From assembly GCA_950295325.1 (NCBI GenBank), contig OX485807.1, positions 4,716,501-4,776,500 of the forward strand: a stretch of 60,000 nt of DNA. The letters run 5' to 3'. Under the pieces are notes generated by a model, which did no database searches, was not told the DNA's origin, and worked only from the letters and a program-made list of their open reading frames with translations. Shown here piece after piece: positions 12,901 through 24,552 of the stretch. This stretch comes from Polytrichum commune. Taxonomy: Eukaryota > Streptophyta > Polytrichopsida > Polytrichales > Polytrichaceae. Both the position numbers and the translations under genes were made by a program. The first letter of the stretch is position 1. Each line of letters starts with the position of its first letter.

Positions 12901-13953
12901 CCTCCTCATAGGATCCGTAGTCGGGCTGCCAACATAATCTGGATAGATCGTTGGCGGTTTTGGCGGAGTGACTTCTAGGGCAGTCTCAGCGGTAGCATTT
13001 TTATACTGAGAGGAAATACACAACCTCCCCCACTGAGTTTCAATTGGAGTCAGACTGCAAGTCATCATAGCCCGTTCGTCCTGCTCAGACAGACTCGCAG
13101 GCGCAGGGGAGACAGTGTAGGAAAGGGAAAAGCTCCGGCTGTGGGAAGAAGACTTCGCAAGTTTAAAAAGCCGATACGCAGGCAACGTTCGCACCAAACA
13201 GTATAAAGACCGCAACATAATCACAGTCCTCTTATACACAACTGCCCTTTCCAGAGCATGGTTGGAGGCAGCCCCTACAGAAGATCCTCCTCCTTGCTGA
13301 TGCCTTCCCAAGCTTAACGATTCATCATCCACAGAACCACCACCTTCACCAGAAACTTGCTTGCCCCCAAACCCTAATCCTGACGACTTCTTCATCGTCG
13401 TCCGCTCATAGTGCACAGTCCACCTCTCCAACAGAGTTCGCGACACACCACCGGACGAGAAGCTCTCCCCCTCGTTCCCATCGTTCCACGATTCCCCACG
13501 CAGATTCGTCACCCGTTGCGGAGACGAGGAACTCCACTTGTTGAAGGACCTCTGCCTGTCCGAATTCTCCATCGCACCACCATTCGGCTGTTGCAGCAGG
13601 ATGTCCACCACTAGAGGTTCCTGACAGATTCCCCTTCGCCACACATCCGCGGATTCTTGTACCGATGCTGAGCTCTCCATCTCCAGATTGAACCACTTGT
13701 TCGTCACCCCCCGGGCCACCGCGGACGGCGACCCTGGCACGAACGTCTGTGAATCCTCTGTCGCTCCATAGCCTGGTGCAAGGGCGGATGAGCCCTGCGC
13801 AAATAGGTGCGGTACCCTCGCTTCCAACAGAATGTGCAGAGCTTTTGAGTAAAATTCTGACACAATCTGCTCGATCTTCGCCTTCTCCGACTGCATGGGA
13901 CCAACGGGCGCCATGGCTGATGCTCCCTCATTCACATCGTTGTTGATCTTCAT
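9986..13953 (-). CDS. ATG13: Autophagy-related protein 13 (ATG13), four exons
   Basis: ATG13 is the regulatory subunit that activates the ATG1 kinase at the start of autophagy. Coding exons are 13953-12825, 12545-11893, 11145-10979 and 10502-9986. All three introns (279, 747 and 476 bp) have GT-AG ends, and the phases join without a break into 821 aa. Plant hallmarks by residue: IEQIVSEFYSKALHILLEAR near 27-46, KWFNLE near 86, LLERWTVHYE near 174, YKRTVIMLRSLY near 240 and RLCISSQYK near 310 form the N-terminal HORMA domain. PDYVGSPTTDPMRRFP near 338 follows, then a long Ser/Pro-rich region, FACPFALEYDEADD in exon 3, and C-terminal VGELVRLLRQAAPLRQQ and DALDELRVYREMRDFL. The long frame opens further upstream only through a non-ATG TTG at 14025, so the first in-frame ATG is 13953. 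The next, at 13914, has a stronger start context (GCCATGGCG) and would give 808 aa. The protein is longer than the roughly 600 aa of Arabidopsis ATG13 because its linkers are expanded. Confidence 0.93.
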
Positions 13954-14014
13954 CCCTCCCTGCCCTCCCTCTTCCGCCCCTCCATGATGATGATGATGAT
14001 TCCCCCATGCCCAT
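13928..14014 (-). CDS. Upstream ORF overlapping the ATG13 start
   Basis: A 28-codon ORF starts at ATG 14014, with a second in-frame ATG at 14008. It runs in a different frame from ATG13 and ends at TGA 13930-13928. It passes over the first in-frame ATG13 start (13953) and stops 14 bases before the second (13914). The first ATG has a good context (G at -3 and +4). If the transcript includes it, ribosomes would bypass the 13953 start and reach 13914 by leaky scanning or reinitiation. Whether the transcription start lies upstream is unknown. Confidence 0.5.
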   Translation of the reverse strand: MGMGESSSSSWRGGRGRAGRDEDQQRCE

Positions 14015-14479
14015 GCCCACCCCAAACCCTAGAAACCCTAGCGTAGCGTGCTCAGCTTGTTGTGTCTTGTTATTGTTGTTGCCCTTTGCTTTGCCGCGAT
14101 GATGTTTGCAAGCTTCGAGCTCCCCTCCCCGTCAGCTTGCGACCAACACCACCACCGCATGGAAGCTAAGTTGAACTGCCGCTGGCCGTGTGCACACTTG
14201 GGATCCACATGAAATGAGTGAAGATGAGTGTGCGAGACGATGCTTAACTGCGAGCGAGGGCGAGCGTGCACGTGAGATTGAAAGCTGATCGCATCAGCAT
14301 GCCCCTGCAGCGGGGAGGAAAGAGAGCCCCACCTCCACCCCCTGGATGGATGTGGATGGATGACAATAATGATGCATTCATCCTCATCCATTAATAGCTA
14401 TAGTGCTGAGAGGATGAAAATACTGTATGGATGAGGATATTGCCAGATCTGGAGTATCATGTTTATAATGATGTTAAAG
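14015..14479 (-). promoter_or_regulatory. Likely 5' UTR and promoter of ATG13
   Basis: This GC-richer block lies immediately upstream of ATG13 on the minus strand. Next to the start are two copies of the ctagggttt motif, common in plant 5' leaders and promoters (telo-box-like). I see no clear TATA box. Repeated atggatga words occur around 14341-14440. The extent is inferred. Confidence 0.4.
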
Positions 14480-15490
14480 GGCCAAGAACGCCTTATTTTT
14501 GGACTCAAAATTGGACTCAAGCTTGAAGATTAGTTTCTTCATGAACTAGGAGAAGTTTTTTTTTTTTTTTTTTAATGTATGAGAACCAACAAGATATGTT
14601 GAGAAAGTGATGTCACATTAGCACCATCTCATCTTTTCATGCCTTGGACCTAGACCCTAGTGTAAATTCCTTGGGATCCAGATTTTACTCTTGACTAACA
14701 GGATTACTCGATTTTAGAGTCTCTTGGGTCTTGGACTCTAATGTAAGCTCACCCTGAACTTACCATTTTGATTGGTAGCTTTATTGTTTGATGGTAAGGT
14801 ACCGACATGGCTTTCTATTCCCGCCACAAGGTAAGTTGTAGTTGTTCCTAATGGTAAGTTACAACACTTTGCATTAATGCTATCATCAAATTGTATGTAT
14901 TTGAACATGAGGGGAGGTTGCGCCTCCCTCGCCCATCTTGTCCATTGCCTCTATGGTAGGTAAAGCTCCTCTCCCCCATGTCCTAAATTACCAACATAAA
15001 GGGGGTTTTGAGGGGGGAGGGGTCAAGATATAAGTTATTGATGTGCCATTAATTTATTGTTACATTGTTGATTGGCATAATGTTAGCTACCACCATGGTT
15101 TGGTGAGAAGCAAAAATATCTTTACCTTGATATTAGCAAAATATACCATATATGGTGTGAGCCCTACCTATTGAGGGCGGTTTACAATGTACACAATGTT
15201 ATGAGACCAAAGAAACTTCAAAAGTGAGTGAACCTATTGGTCAAGAGAATTTTTTGAGACCCAAGGAGCTTATACTTGGGTCTAGATCCAAGGTATGGAA
15301 AAAATGAAGTGTCTATTATAGCATCACTTTTCCATCAAATCTCAGTAGTCTCCACTTAAGAAAATACTCCTCTTTTAAAAAAAATTAAAGCTTAAGTTCA
15401 ATCTTAAGTCTAAAAAGAAGGTCCATGAAGGGGCATTCTTAAACATCGAGTTTCTTGCACCCGGAGTCTACTGTAAACACACTTTAAGCC
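14480..15490. repeat. Family X repeats in inverted orientation
   Basis: About 290 bp at 14480-14770 (direct) and 15210-15490 (reverse complement) are related to each other and to 6990-7300. Both share a 'ggatctagaccc-agtgtaa-ttccttggg' type core and an A/T homopolymer at the matching place. Together they could be the ends of a 1-kb element, though its left end looks truncated. The middle (14771-15209) is AT-rich and non-coding. Confidence 0.5.
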
Positions 15491-16885
15491 TTTAGCCATT
15501 GTGTATACGGTGAAAGATACCTAAGGCCCAAGCCATAGGGCCTTTTTTAGAGCGGAACTTGAGGGATGGTCCTTATGGAGGGAAGGTCGTGCGGCAAGGA
15601 TATTATTGAGCGTAAAGCTCCAATTACAACCATTGTAATATGTAAAAACTCTCTCAAATTTCAAGCATGCATAACTATAAGATTTCAAGAGTGAAAGAGC
15701 ATCCAAACACGAGTAATGCACTATTGTTGGTGTTCAAAATGTGAAGAGCTAGCCTCACCTACACCCGTGCCAAGCCAAACATACATTTGTGTGTTAAAAA
15801 GGCGTGTGTCATGTGTTTTCAGCTAAGCTCAATTGCAATCCATATCACACATTTACCTCACCTATCAAGTCCATTGAATGTTTGCAAACACGTATACTCA
15901 ATACAAAACAATGAGTATACAAACCTTCTCTTTTGCCATATTGTGTAACTTTCTTGAACAATAACAACCTTTTGTACATCAAACACCACGCACTTCCACA
16001 CTTATCGCATATCTACTTAACCTTATTGAACAATCTAAGCTAAGTTTTTCTTTCGCTAAGCGTGTTAAAGAGTCTTCACATGGAAGAGTCTATGGTTTAA
16101 GTATTGGTTTAGTGAGGTATAGTGGCCGCTTTAGGTCAACGAAACCCTAAATTGTGGAGCGTGGTAACTTCCTTAACCATGGTCATGTAACTCATGGTTA
16201 AGTATAGTGTAATGTTCTAACTTTGTTGTTTAACCTACTAAATATTACAAGGTTTGTAGGAGGTTTTAATCAATTTGTCAAGAATATCACATTTTATTAT
16301 CTATATAGTTTAAAAGGCAATAACAAGAGGAGAGAGAGGGAGGGAGAGGGAGTTGGCAAGAACGAGGGACAATTCACATCGATCATAGCCGCAAGCTCGT
16401 ATATAAACCTGGGACTTTCACTACTGCCTCCTCTTGGAGGTGGCCCATTTGAGGGAATATGATTGTTTGTCAATCTATTTTGTGTATATCAAGGGCGGGT
16501 GTTACAAGGGCATGGTGCCTTAACTTGTTACAATATGTGTTGGGTTTGATTCTTAGAGTGACCTTGGGAAATTGTCTATCCTTATATTTGAGCTAATTGA
16601 GTGAGTTTAGCATTGTGTCATAGGATTCATTATTGGGATTTTGTTGTTTGTATGTGATGAGTATGGTGTGTGCTTAGGTGACGAGTATTGGTGATTGGTT
16701 GTTTTCATTTGTTGCACATGAGTAGGGTAAGGTATTTGATAGCTATTAAGTGGAATTTTTGCATGTGTGTATTGCAATATAGGGATGTAGCATGTTGGTG
16801 ATGTTGTTCATGTGAATGCTTCCTCATATCCATGTTGTGATGATGACGAGTGTTACAAACCATCTAGTGTCTTATAAGGTGTCCA
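15491..16885. other. AT-rich intergenic stretch
   Basis: I see no gene or clear element. A purine-rich tract lies at about 16328-16352. Confidence 0.45.
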
Positions 16886-17200
16886 CTAGTGGTTGGTATT
16901 ATGTTTTTTTTTTGTTCTGTTGGGTGCATTGGTGGGGTCACGACCTTGGCAAAAGACGAAGTCAAAGAAATGTAGGCTTGAGTTTTGGGTGGTATAATAT
17001 GTACTTTTCATTTGAGAGATGGTGACAATGATGAGGACGTCAAGTCGGGCTAGGCATTGGCATGGGCTTGAGGTGCAAAGACATGGGTATAGCCATGTAG
17101 GGATTGTATTGTCTGGGTGTTTCCAAGATGGGTGCATGCGTTCATTGGGAGTATGTCCCTTGTTATAGAATGGGAGAGTAATAGTTTGTGGATTTGTCAT
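16886..17200 (-). pseudogene. Retroelement ORF fragment with CxC...CxCL motif
   Basis: The minus-strand ORF contains DNTIPTWLYPCLC followed by SSPCQCLARL. This matches the arrangement D-[NT]-T-I-x2-W-L-x2-C-x-C-x4-P-C-x-[CF]-L that also occurs at 30935-31123, so the two are fragments of one repeated coding element. The paired Cys suggest metal binding. A match to the C-terminal part of a reverse-transcriptase-type polyprotein is my recollection of similar sequences, not something I could verify. No full ORF is present; flanks are frameshifted. Confidence 0.45.
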
Positions 17201-17339
17201 ATTGCTATGTTGTGTTTGATTGTTCGGATGTTGTTAAGGATGTTGTTTATACACATGGAAAGAAAGTGGATAAGTAGTCAAAATACAACATAATTGTGCA
17301 CATGTTCGCCACACAAACTCATGTGGCAAGAGAGTATCA

Positions 17340-17549
17340 TTCCATATGAACATACCTTTCATTCATCCATGTTTAAAACATGTCCCTCTATGTTTGTGAT
17401 TGATTACTTTCAATTGTGCTTCACTAAACTAATTCATGGTCTTTGAAACTATTTATCTTATGTCAATTCAACTTCATTTAATTTATCTTGAGATGCATAC
17501 TATCCTAGGCTACATTTGTTGGATGATAAAGAGGTATGTTCATATGGAA
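17340..17549. mobile_element. 210-bp inverted-repeat element (MITE-like)
   Basis: Perfect 17-bp terminal inverted repeats TTCCATATGAACATACC (17340-17356 and, reversed, 17533-17549), with weaker similarity over about 29 bp, bound AT-rich non-coding DNA. I could not assign a target duplication. Confidence 0.6.
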
Positions 17550-17564
17550 CAATCTGGAGCAAGG

Positions 17565-17790
17565 AAATTATAGCATACAAGTGTGCCCCTCATTCATCCA
17601 ACATAAAGCCTTGAAATAGCATGCAACTCATAGGTTTTTTTTAATTAATGTTGCACCCAAATTAGCTTAAAAACCCTCAAATTACCATAGTTTCAAGTCA
17701 TTTTAAATGAATTGGCCACAAGCTTATAGGAGGTCATGTTTTTACGTTGGACAAATGAGTGGTATGTGATAGTTTATTGTCTCTTGCTTG
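17565..17790 (+). repeat. Dispersed repeat, copy 1 (partner 40364-40580)
   Basis: This resembles 40364-40580 in the same orientation. Shared landmarks are 'gcatacaagtgtg', 'cattcatccaacata', 'ttaaaaaccct-aaatta', and 'caagtttgaatg/tcatgtttttacg' followed by a 'gaatgag-ggta' word. It is non-coding and the class is unknown. Confidence 0.55.
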
Positions 17791-20279
17791 CCATCTCTTT
17801 TGATGGTGAGTCATACTCACAATAGTTCGACGTGTGAATGAAAACTTGTCAATCTTAGTACCAAAATCCCAAAAGTATTGTAACAAATGCAAGTTAAATT
17901 GAGTAAACATTGAGCTTTTGAGCAAGAGGCATGAACCCCTAAACGCTCAAGTCCTCAAATTCCATTTTCGTGCGTTTTAGCACTAGTGCTAGTGAATTTT
18001 TGTTACATAGCAAAATAGACTTTGTTTTTTCATAAAATCCAATTGTACAAATGTGAACTATATTTGTACTATGAAAATTTGAAGTCAATCAAAGCATATT
18101 TGCTAGGTCATATTGACATATGAACAAAGCCTTCATTTTGGGGAAAAACTAGAGATTTTTTTTAAATATTCATTTCATGACCTTTTTGGTCGTGTCACAA
18201 AATTCTGATAGTTGGCAAATTTTCCATAATATGTTATGTGGATGACAAATGGGCTACTCCCAAAAAATTGAGTTTTTTTTGTAGCAAATTTATATGAAGT
18301 CCATCACCCTCAAAGTTGGAGGGCCACATGATGTCATTTTGGGAGGTTCCCCCTTTTCCAAGGAGCAAGCAACATGTGCACTAATGCTTTTTCCAAACCC
18401 ATCCGGTTAAGTTATGCACAACCATCACCAATGTGTAATTTTGACAAAGATTTTGCAAGCTTTTTACATTTAACATGCAAAAACTTCCACCCCAAAAAAA
18501 TGGCACCTCAATTGACATGTACAATTTAGAATTTGGCATGTAGTGTGACTTGTGAAGAAGGAAACCACATGTCATTGACATGTTAGAAATTGAAATGACA
18601 TGTACAACTAGGCATGTGACATTGATGTGACATTTCAGAAGAAAATGTAAATGTCAATTGACATTCATTTTGTTTTCAAAACATCACGTGACACTTTGGA
18701 TTTGAAGTTGAACGTCAAATGAAATTTGTCAAACATACACATTGACCGTCACCTTGTCCTAAAAGGAGGAAAATACCCCATCCGAGTTGGGCATCATATG
18801 TGAAAGATATTGGCTCCTATATTTGGGAAACTCATGGGACCACCTCTCAAAACAAGCAATGCCAAACTAACAAAAAAGTCATTCATGTTTGGAGGTATGA
18901 GGTTTTTATATGTTATTTTGGCCCACATGGTAGTGAACACCACCCTACACCACTTGATACCTTCCATCCATGTAGATTGCCACCTAATGAATCGCAAACC
19001 CCATCATAATATTAGGTGGCAACCCATTTTGGGTTGCATGCGCATTTAAGGGTTAAGATGACTAAGCAATGCTTTTAAAGTGAAGAGTTAGTTGTTTACA
19101 ATAATACAACTAAAAAAAAATCACAATCCAAGTATCCTTGGATGGTGGAAAATTATGGTTGAAGAGGGGCGAGAAACATGTGTGTGTGCATGTTCGTGTG
19201 TGTGTGTGTGTCTCTATTTTTTTTTTCATCAACTCGGCACAAGTGCATAGGCTAGTGGGTATCTCTAAGATGATTAAAGGGTTGAAAGTTTGTGTTGTTA
19301 ACGTAGAGTCATCCATCATGGATGAAGGGGCTCTAGTGAAAACAAACTCCCTATAACTCAATTGGCAATTTATCCTCATTACACTAATTTGAAATCACAA
19401 GGCCAAATATAAAGCCAAATCAACATAAAATATATCTATATATCCACAAAATATTTTACTATGTTTTCATTCTCCCAATGCATGAGTTTACGTATACACC
19501 ACAAAGCCCCAACACCTGAAAATGCGTTTAATTGTATATACATATGGGTCGTGATGAATTTCATCCGACGAGGCCATGTTTTACACTAGTGACTAATCAC
19601 ATGACCGCCACTTCTAGAATCTCTTATTGGTTGAGAAATGAGTGGTGGATCCACTCCATTTTACATCATGTCACCAAAAATAAAAGAAACCATGGGTGAG
19701 CATGCCAAAACATAACCAAGAAAGTGAGATGAAAATGACATGCAGTCCTTCATGCATAAATGGATAATGTTTGGTGGTCACTTGAATTTTGCGACGAGAA
19801 AACCCAAATAGGTTATCTCGACATAAAATAATGTGACCATGTTAGAAGAATCTTATTTTAGCAAACTCTATTTCAAATATTGTTAATTTTGAATAACCCT
19901 CATTTCTCTTTTCATTAGAAACACTGCATCATGATCAAAGTCCGTTGAACTGGTTAAGTTTGAAAAATAACTAGTTGAAGTTCAAGACTTCAAAAAAAAC
20001 TACCGATCATTCTAGAGAAATCCATGGAACATATTCTAAATTAATAAAGAAAACCCAAAAGATCACAACATGCAATCAGTTGGACTTGAAAACACGAGGA
20101 TTTTGATTGATTAAATTATGTCAAAAATCTCCCCAGACACTACCTCGAAGTGTGCAATTTTACTTTAATTTCAAATGACTGGAATATTTGAAGGAATTGA
20201 TAGAGTCCAAGTAGGTCAATGTAGTTCGACATGACCAATTTCCCGAAAACGCGGTCATTGGGTTTATAACTACAACAAG
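17791..20279. other. AT-rich intergenic stretch
   Basis: No gene is supported. Around 18480-18680 the word 'gacatgt' and its relatives recur on both strands. Small palindromes include GCAACCCA-TTT-TGGGTTGC at 19019-19037, and an interrupted (GT)n run lies at about 19160-19211. Confidence 0.45.
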
Positions 20280-20492
20280 CATTGTATTTAGTGTCACTTA
20301 TTATTTGGGGTTACACAATGCCATTATTTTTACTATTTATGTATCATTTTTACCAAATAAAGATGTCTGTGTTCTACATTGTCGAAAGAATGATTTTTTC
20401 CTTTGTTGGCCAAACAAAATGAGATATGCAATAAGTAGTTATAGCATTGCATAATTCAAAATAGTTTGTGACACTAAGTACAATATCTAGTG
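20280..20492. mobile_element. Degraded MITE family 1, copy G
   Basis: The left side retains 'ttgtatttagtgtcac'. The right side retains 'gtgacactaagta' and ends CTAGTG followed by TA at 20493-20494, matching family 1 ends with several substitutions. The outer left end is eroded, so its start is approximate. Confidence 0.45.
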
Positions 20493-20494
20493 TA

Positions 20495-22035
20495 ATATAT
20501 AGTAGTGTGTGTTTTGTTTAGGGATGAAGAACAGGTACGGATGGATCAATGTGTCTTTTCGCGTGGCCCATCGATTTTTGGGCTCTTGAACATACTTTAT
20601 ACTAGAACACTACAATGATTCGATTGAACAATTTATAGTTGTTATATTATATGGGCCACTTGAAAAGCGGGGTTTTTATAGTCTCACCTCCATAAAGGAC
20701 ATAACATTTTACACTAAAATGCACATGTTTTTGTTGTCCTTGGGAGTTGGGAATAAGTGGGCCAGATGCATGAAACCATTTTCATAATATTACTCAATTG
20801 ATGGGTTGCGTTTGACTGCCCTAACTTCAAATACAATTTGAAGCAATGGGATTTCATAGTCTTTATTCTCAAATCTACTATTGGGTTCACGAACATAACT
20901 TATCAGCTGAGTAATGTCATATTCCTTCATCTTAAGTTTGAGTTCTTCAAACAATTATGTACCAATCCAAACCCTTGTTGAGACAAGTGGATAAATCTTT
21001 GGAGAACACATGGAATAACTGAGCATGGTATTTTTAATAATATAGCACAAGTTAGGTAGTATCCATGGAAGACATAGTGATCGAATATCAACGTTGTAGA
21101 ATGTCACGGATTGCGGGCTTGACTCTTGAAGATTTCTCAATGTTCGAAGCTTTCTCTATGGTCGTCTCAACATTACTCAGCACTAGGGTGGTGCACCTCT
21201 AGTGCGGGGAGTTTTGGGAGTTTGTCAAGTATAAAACCCCACTTACGTTGGGCCACCTTTGCAAAATGAACAGTAGTCAACATGAGTGTTGCTCATTCTA
21301 CATGGGCAAACCAACCAACGGGGTTCGGTTACTAGCCAATAAGCGGGGTCCATAGAGAGGGGTTTGCATGAGTTCTTTATAAACCCAGGCCAACCGACCA
21401 ACATGCACGTCAATATGTAACGCTTTGTTTGACGTGCAAAGTCTCGACATAGATTTTTGCAGACTCTCACTAGCTTGCTCCATATATCAAACGAAGCAAC
21501 TAGGGTAGTATGCGTAATCTTACAATGTAAACTCATCCAACATGAATGAAAGGAATCCAATAAGAGCGTGCCTTCTAAGTATCCATAACATTCTTTAACA
21601 TCACCACCACATTGCATCAACCTAAACTCTTCATATTCAGCTTGGAAGCAACCGAATGTAAGCATACCGGATGTTCTATTTTAGTACGACACTTGTGTTA
21701 TTTTATGGGCCCAAAAAACAATGTGGGTTTATTGAAGAATGTTAGGTCTCGAGTTGCTCCCCATACAACACATGTAATAATATGGGTTGGGGGGGTTTGT
21801 TATTGCATAACATTGATAAGCATGCATATGTTTGTCATTACAACCTCCCATAATTAGGATATAATGTGGAAGCACGGGGTCAGGATTATTCACTTATTCC
21901 AACAGCTTCAGTTGAGAATGAGAAGTTTGTGGCCTGAAATTATTGATTTCATATTATGCTAATGCCACAAGTTGATTTGAGTAGTATGGATAGTTGACAT
22001 GTAATTGTCTTTTTTGAGAAAGAGGGAGGATCTTA
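20495..22035. other. Intergenic; one unrecognised minus-strand ORF
   Basis: A minus-strand ORF of 140 codons at 21243-21665 (Cys/Trp-rich, no recognisable domain) is the longest here and lies in slightly GC-richer DNA. I do not recognise it and treat it as uncertain. No other feature is supported. Confidence 0.3.
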
Positions 22036-22395
22036 GGGCCACTTTACACACGAGACAATGGCCGTGACCATGAAATTGTGAGAGCCCAAAAGAAAGTGTC
22101 CAAATGCCATCCCAACACACCTCCAAAGTCATGTAGTGTGGTCACGGATCCTGAAGTGTAGTGTGAAGTCATATGTGCCCGGGCCCTCAACCAAATGCTA
22201 TTTCAATGAATTTCTATTCATGTGGATCCTCACACATGATAAAATAGAATAAATCAATGACTTTGAACGTTCGGAGTGCCATGGTCTCCCGGTTTTGTGT
22301 TAACTTTACCTCCAAGAGATGGTTTTTGAAAATAATCCAAGTGACCATGACACATGAACCGTCATGGGCTCTCAGTCTCGTGTGTGAAGTGACCC
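22036..22395. mobile_element. 360-bp inverted-repeat element
   Basis: Terminal inverted repeats GGGCCACTTTACACACGAGAC (left) and, reversed on the right, GGGTCACTTCACACACGAGAC match at 19 of 21 positions. The flanks are TTA on the left and TAA on the right, so the exact target duplication is ambiguous. It is non-coding. Confidence 0.65.
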
Positions 22396-23671
22396 TAACT
22401 GCATGTGTCATATCCTAGAAGAAGTGTGCTAGCTAGGGAAAAAAACAACCATTTAAAACCCATCTACCTAAAGGGAAAGAAAAATAAAATCTTAATACGA
22501 TAATAATCTAAACATTGTCTAAGCATTTCTTCTTGAACAACTTGCCTTCGAGCCACCCAACATATCCCAACTCCGATAATGAGCCCTTGACCTCGTTTGC
22601 TTCAAATAATTCTTCCTATGGGTATGTTGGAAGAAGCGACAATTCGTGTGTTGGGATGAGGTTGGTGTACCTTGTAGAACTTTTGAGCAAATTGTTATGT
22701 TACCGCCCAAAGTCGTCCAATACCCATGCCTTACATGCAATAGATGACAAACAAAAATGTATGTGAATCTTTACGCATGTGGAAATGGTCTTCTTCTTTG
22801 ATGTCTCATATCTCAAGTTGGTGGCCGGCACAAGCTCATGTTGGATTATTCCATTTAGTGAGAGTGGGCTAATAGTGCGTGTGGGATATTAGTGAAGGTG
22901 ATATGAAAATTTCTTTACACTATGAAATCAGTGCCACCAAAAGATCTAGGGTGTCGGGAGCCTAAAGTGTCAAAGTGTAGGAAGCTCTCAATGCAAGCCT
23001 TCTTCGGTTCTCTGCAATGCCTTAGGATTGAGTGGCATTGACTAAAAATCGAAGAAGCCTCTTCAAGCTCACCCAAACAGGTTATGCACTTTACAAACGC
23101 CTTAGAGTATGTATTCATGAATTAGTACCACTCAAATTTTTTTTAACCCTCGTTAATCTTAGTATGGCAAAATAGTTTGTGTTTCAAGAATTAGTACCAT
23201 ATGCACTACATGGGATAATCAATGTAGTATGTAAACAAATTCTATGCATGGATTTCAAGACGAACTTAATGGGGTCTGTTACATTGGATGTAGGGATTTA
23301 GAGACCCTATCATTGTCTAACTTTCCAATGTGTTTAAAAAAATGTGGTTTATGTTTTATGGCACAATATTCTCCACTAAGTAAGTATTATAGTTTGGATT
23401 ATGGTATTGAAAACACCCATGGAATCACTTAGGGAAGACTTAAAAGGTGATTTTGGTTATGTCTAGGTGTCTCATATTAATTCATTTAGGGAAAAGACAT
23501 GGTTATTTCATGTTTATTTGGGTTTGGATTGACAATTAGGTGATGATTCAAGAATTAATGTCTTCAAAATCTCTCAATGTCAGCACATGCCCAGTAAGCC
23601 CCACCCTACACCAAGAGGATTCTTGAGCAAGGTAGGCCCGACAAGCTCAAATTATGGTTGGATTGCCCGAC
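22396..23671. other. AT-rich intergenic stretch
   Basis: Only short unrecognised ORFs are present, and no element boundary could be supported. Confidence 0.4.
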
Positions 23672-23679
23672 TTTGGATA

Positions 23680-24095
23680 CACGGGGAGGTCACTCCATTG
23701 TCAAGTTGACACCACGTGCGAACAAAGTTTGCTACCCCTATATTACATGGCGTAGAAATTTTTAAAATTTATGATATTTTTTCTACATATACATAATCAT
23801 TGATAGTATCCTTTGTATATATATTTGAAATTTTTAGTAATATTTTTTTTGTGGTATTTTTTTTTACTTCAATTTTGCTTATTCTAGTTAGAAACGGTAT
23901 GTTTTATTAAAAAAAATTCATCAAATTTATTTTCCATTTTTTACTATGTAATAGGGACCGTGTATATCTACTCATGGAAAAAAATGATAAAAGTTTGACT
24001 TATTTTGGTGATGCTTTATGTAAAAAGTAGGATTCTTTACATGTAAAGTGTTTGCACGTAGTTGTTCAACTTTACAATGGAGTGACCTCCATGTG
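23680..24095. mobile_element. hAT-like element, CACGGG-type ends
   Basis: The left end CACGGGGAGGTCACTCCATT and the reversed right end CACATGGAGGTCACTCCATT form the inverted repeats. The flanks tttggata (23672-23679) and gttgaata (24096-24103) agree at 6 of 8 positions, an eroded 8-bp duplication. The ends resemble those of 58701-59260 (CACGGGTAGGTCACT), so the two are relatives. It is AT-rich and non-coding. Confidence 0.65.
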
Positions 24096-24176
24096 GTTGA
24101 ATATATATATATTTTTGTTTATCTTAAAAGTCAAATCTCTTTTGTATGGATCCATTAATGCTGAAAATAAAAACTA

Positions 24177-24550
24177 TACTAGATATGATATTTCGTGTCA
24201 CCAATTCTGATTGTCTTGCTCAATACTAATTGTAAATTATGGTATAGTGTCACCAACACTAAATGTTAACCCAAAATTATTTGTCATTCCTTGTGATTTT
24301 TTTGGGGGGATTATAGATTTTCAGCGTTGCAATTACTGTCACTTACAAAGTGATTCGTCATCCAAACTTCAATCATCCATGACAATATTTCATCACAAGT
24401 TGTTGACAAGAGAAGGTAGGATTTTTGGCCAATGGATGAACTCATCCATCATCCATGATAGTATTTGTAAACTCATTCATAAGAAGTGCCATCTGAAAAG
24501 TTACCACAGTGTCATTAAATACCATATGACACTCAATATCATGTTTAGTG
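24177..24550. mobile_element. MITE family 1, copy F (older subfamily)
   Basis: A diverged left end (TACTAGATATGATATTTCGTG) and right end (CACTCAATATCATGTTTAGTG) bound 374 bp, with TA at 24551-24552. The left 90 bp resembles the reverse complement of copy E at 55431-55508, defining a subfamily distinct from copies A to D. The 121-codon ORF over it appears incidental. Confidence 0.6.
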
Positions 24551-24552
24551 TA

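Noticed and set aside
13411-13946. Several ORFs antisense or out of frame with ATG13 exon 1
   Set aside because: They are shadows of a GC-rich exon; only the ATG13 frame has family motifs and consistent splice phases.
14025-14025. ATG13 start at the far upstream end of the open frame (His-rich leader)
   Set aside because: The codon at 14023-14025 is TTG on the minus strand, and there is no in-frame ATG before 13953.
21243-21665. 140-codon minus-strand ORF as a gene
   Set aside because: No domain, signal or splice support was found; it is mentioned only as uncertain.
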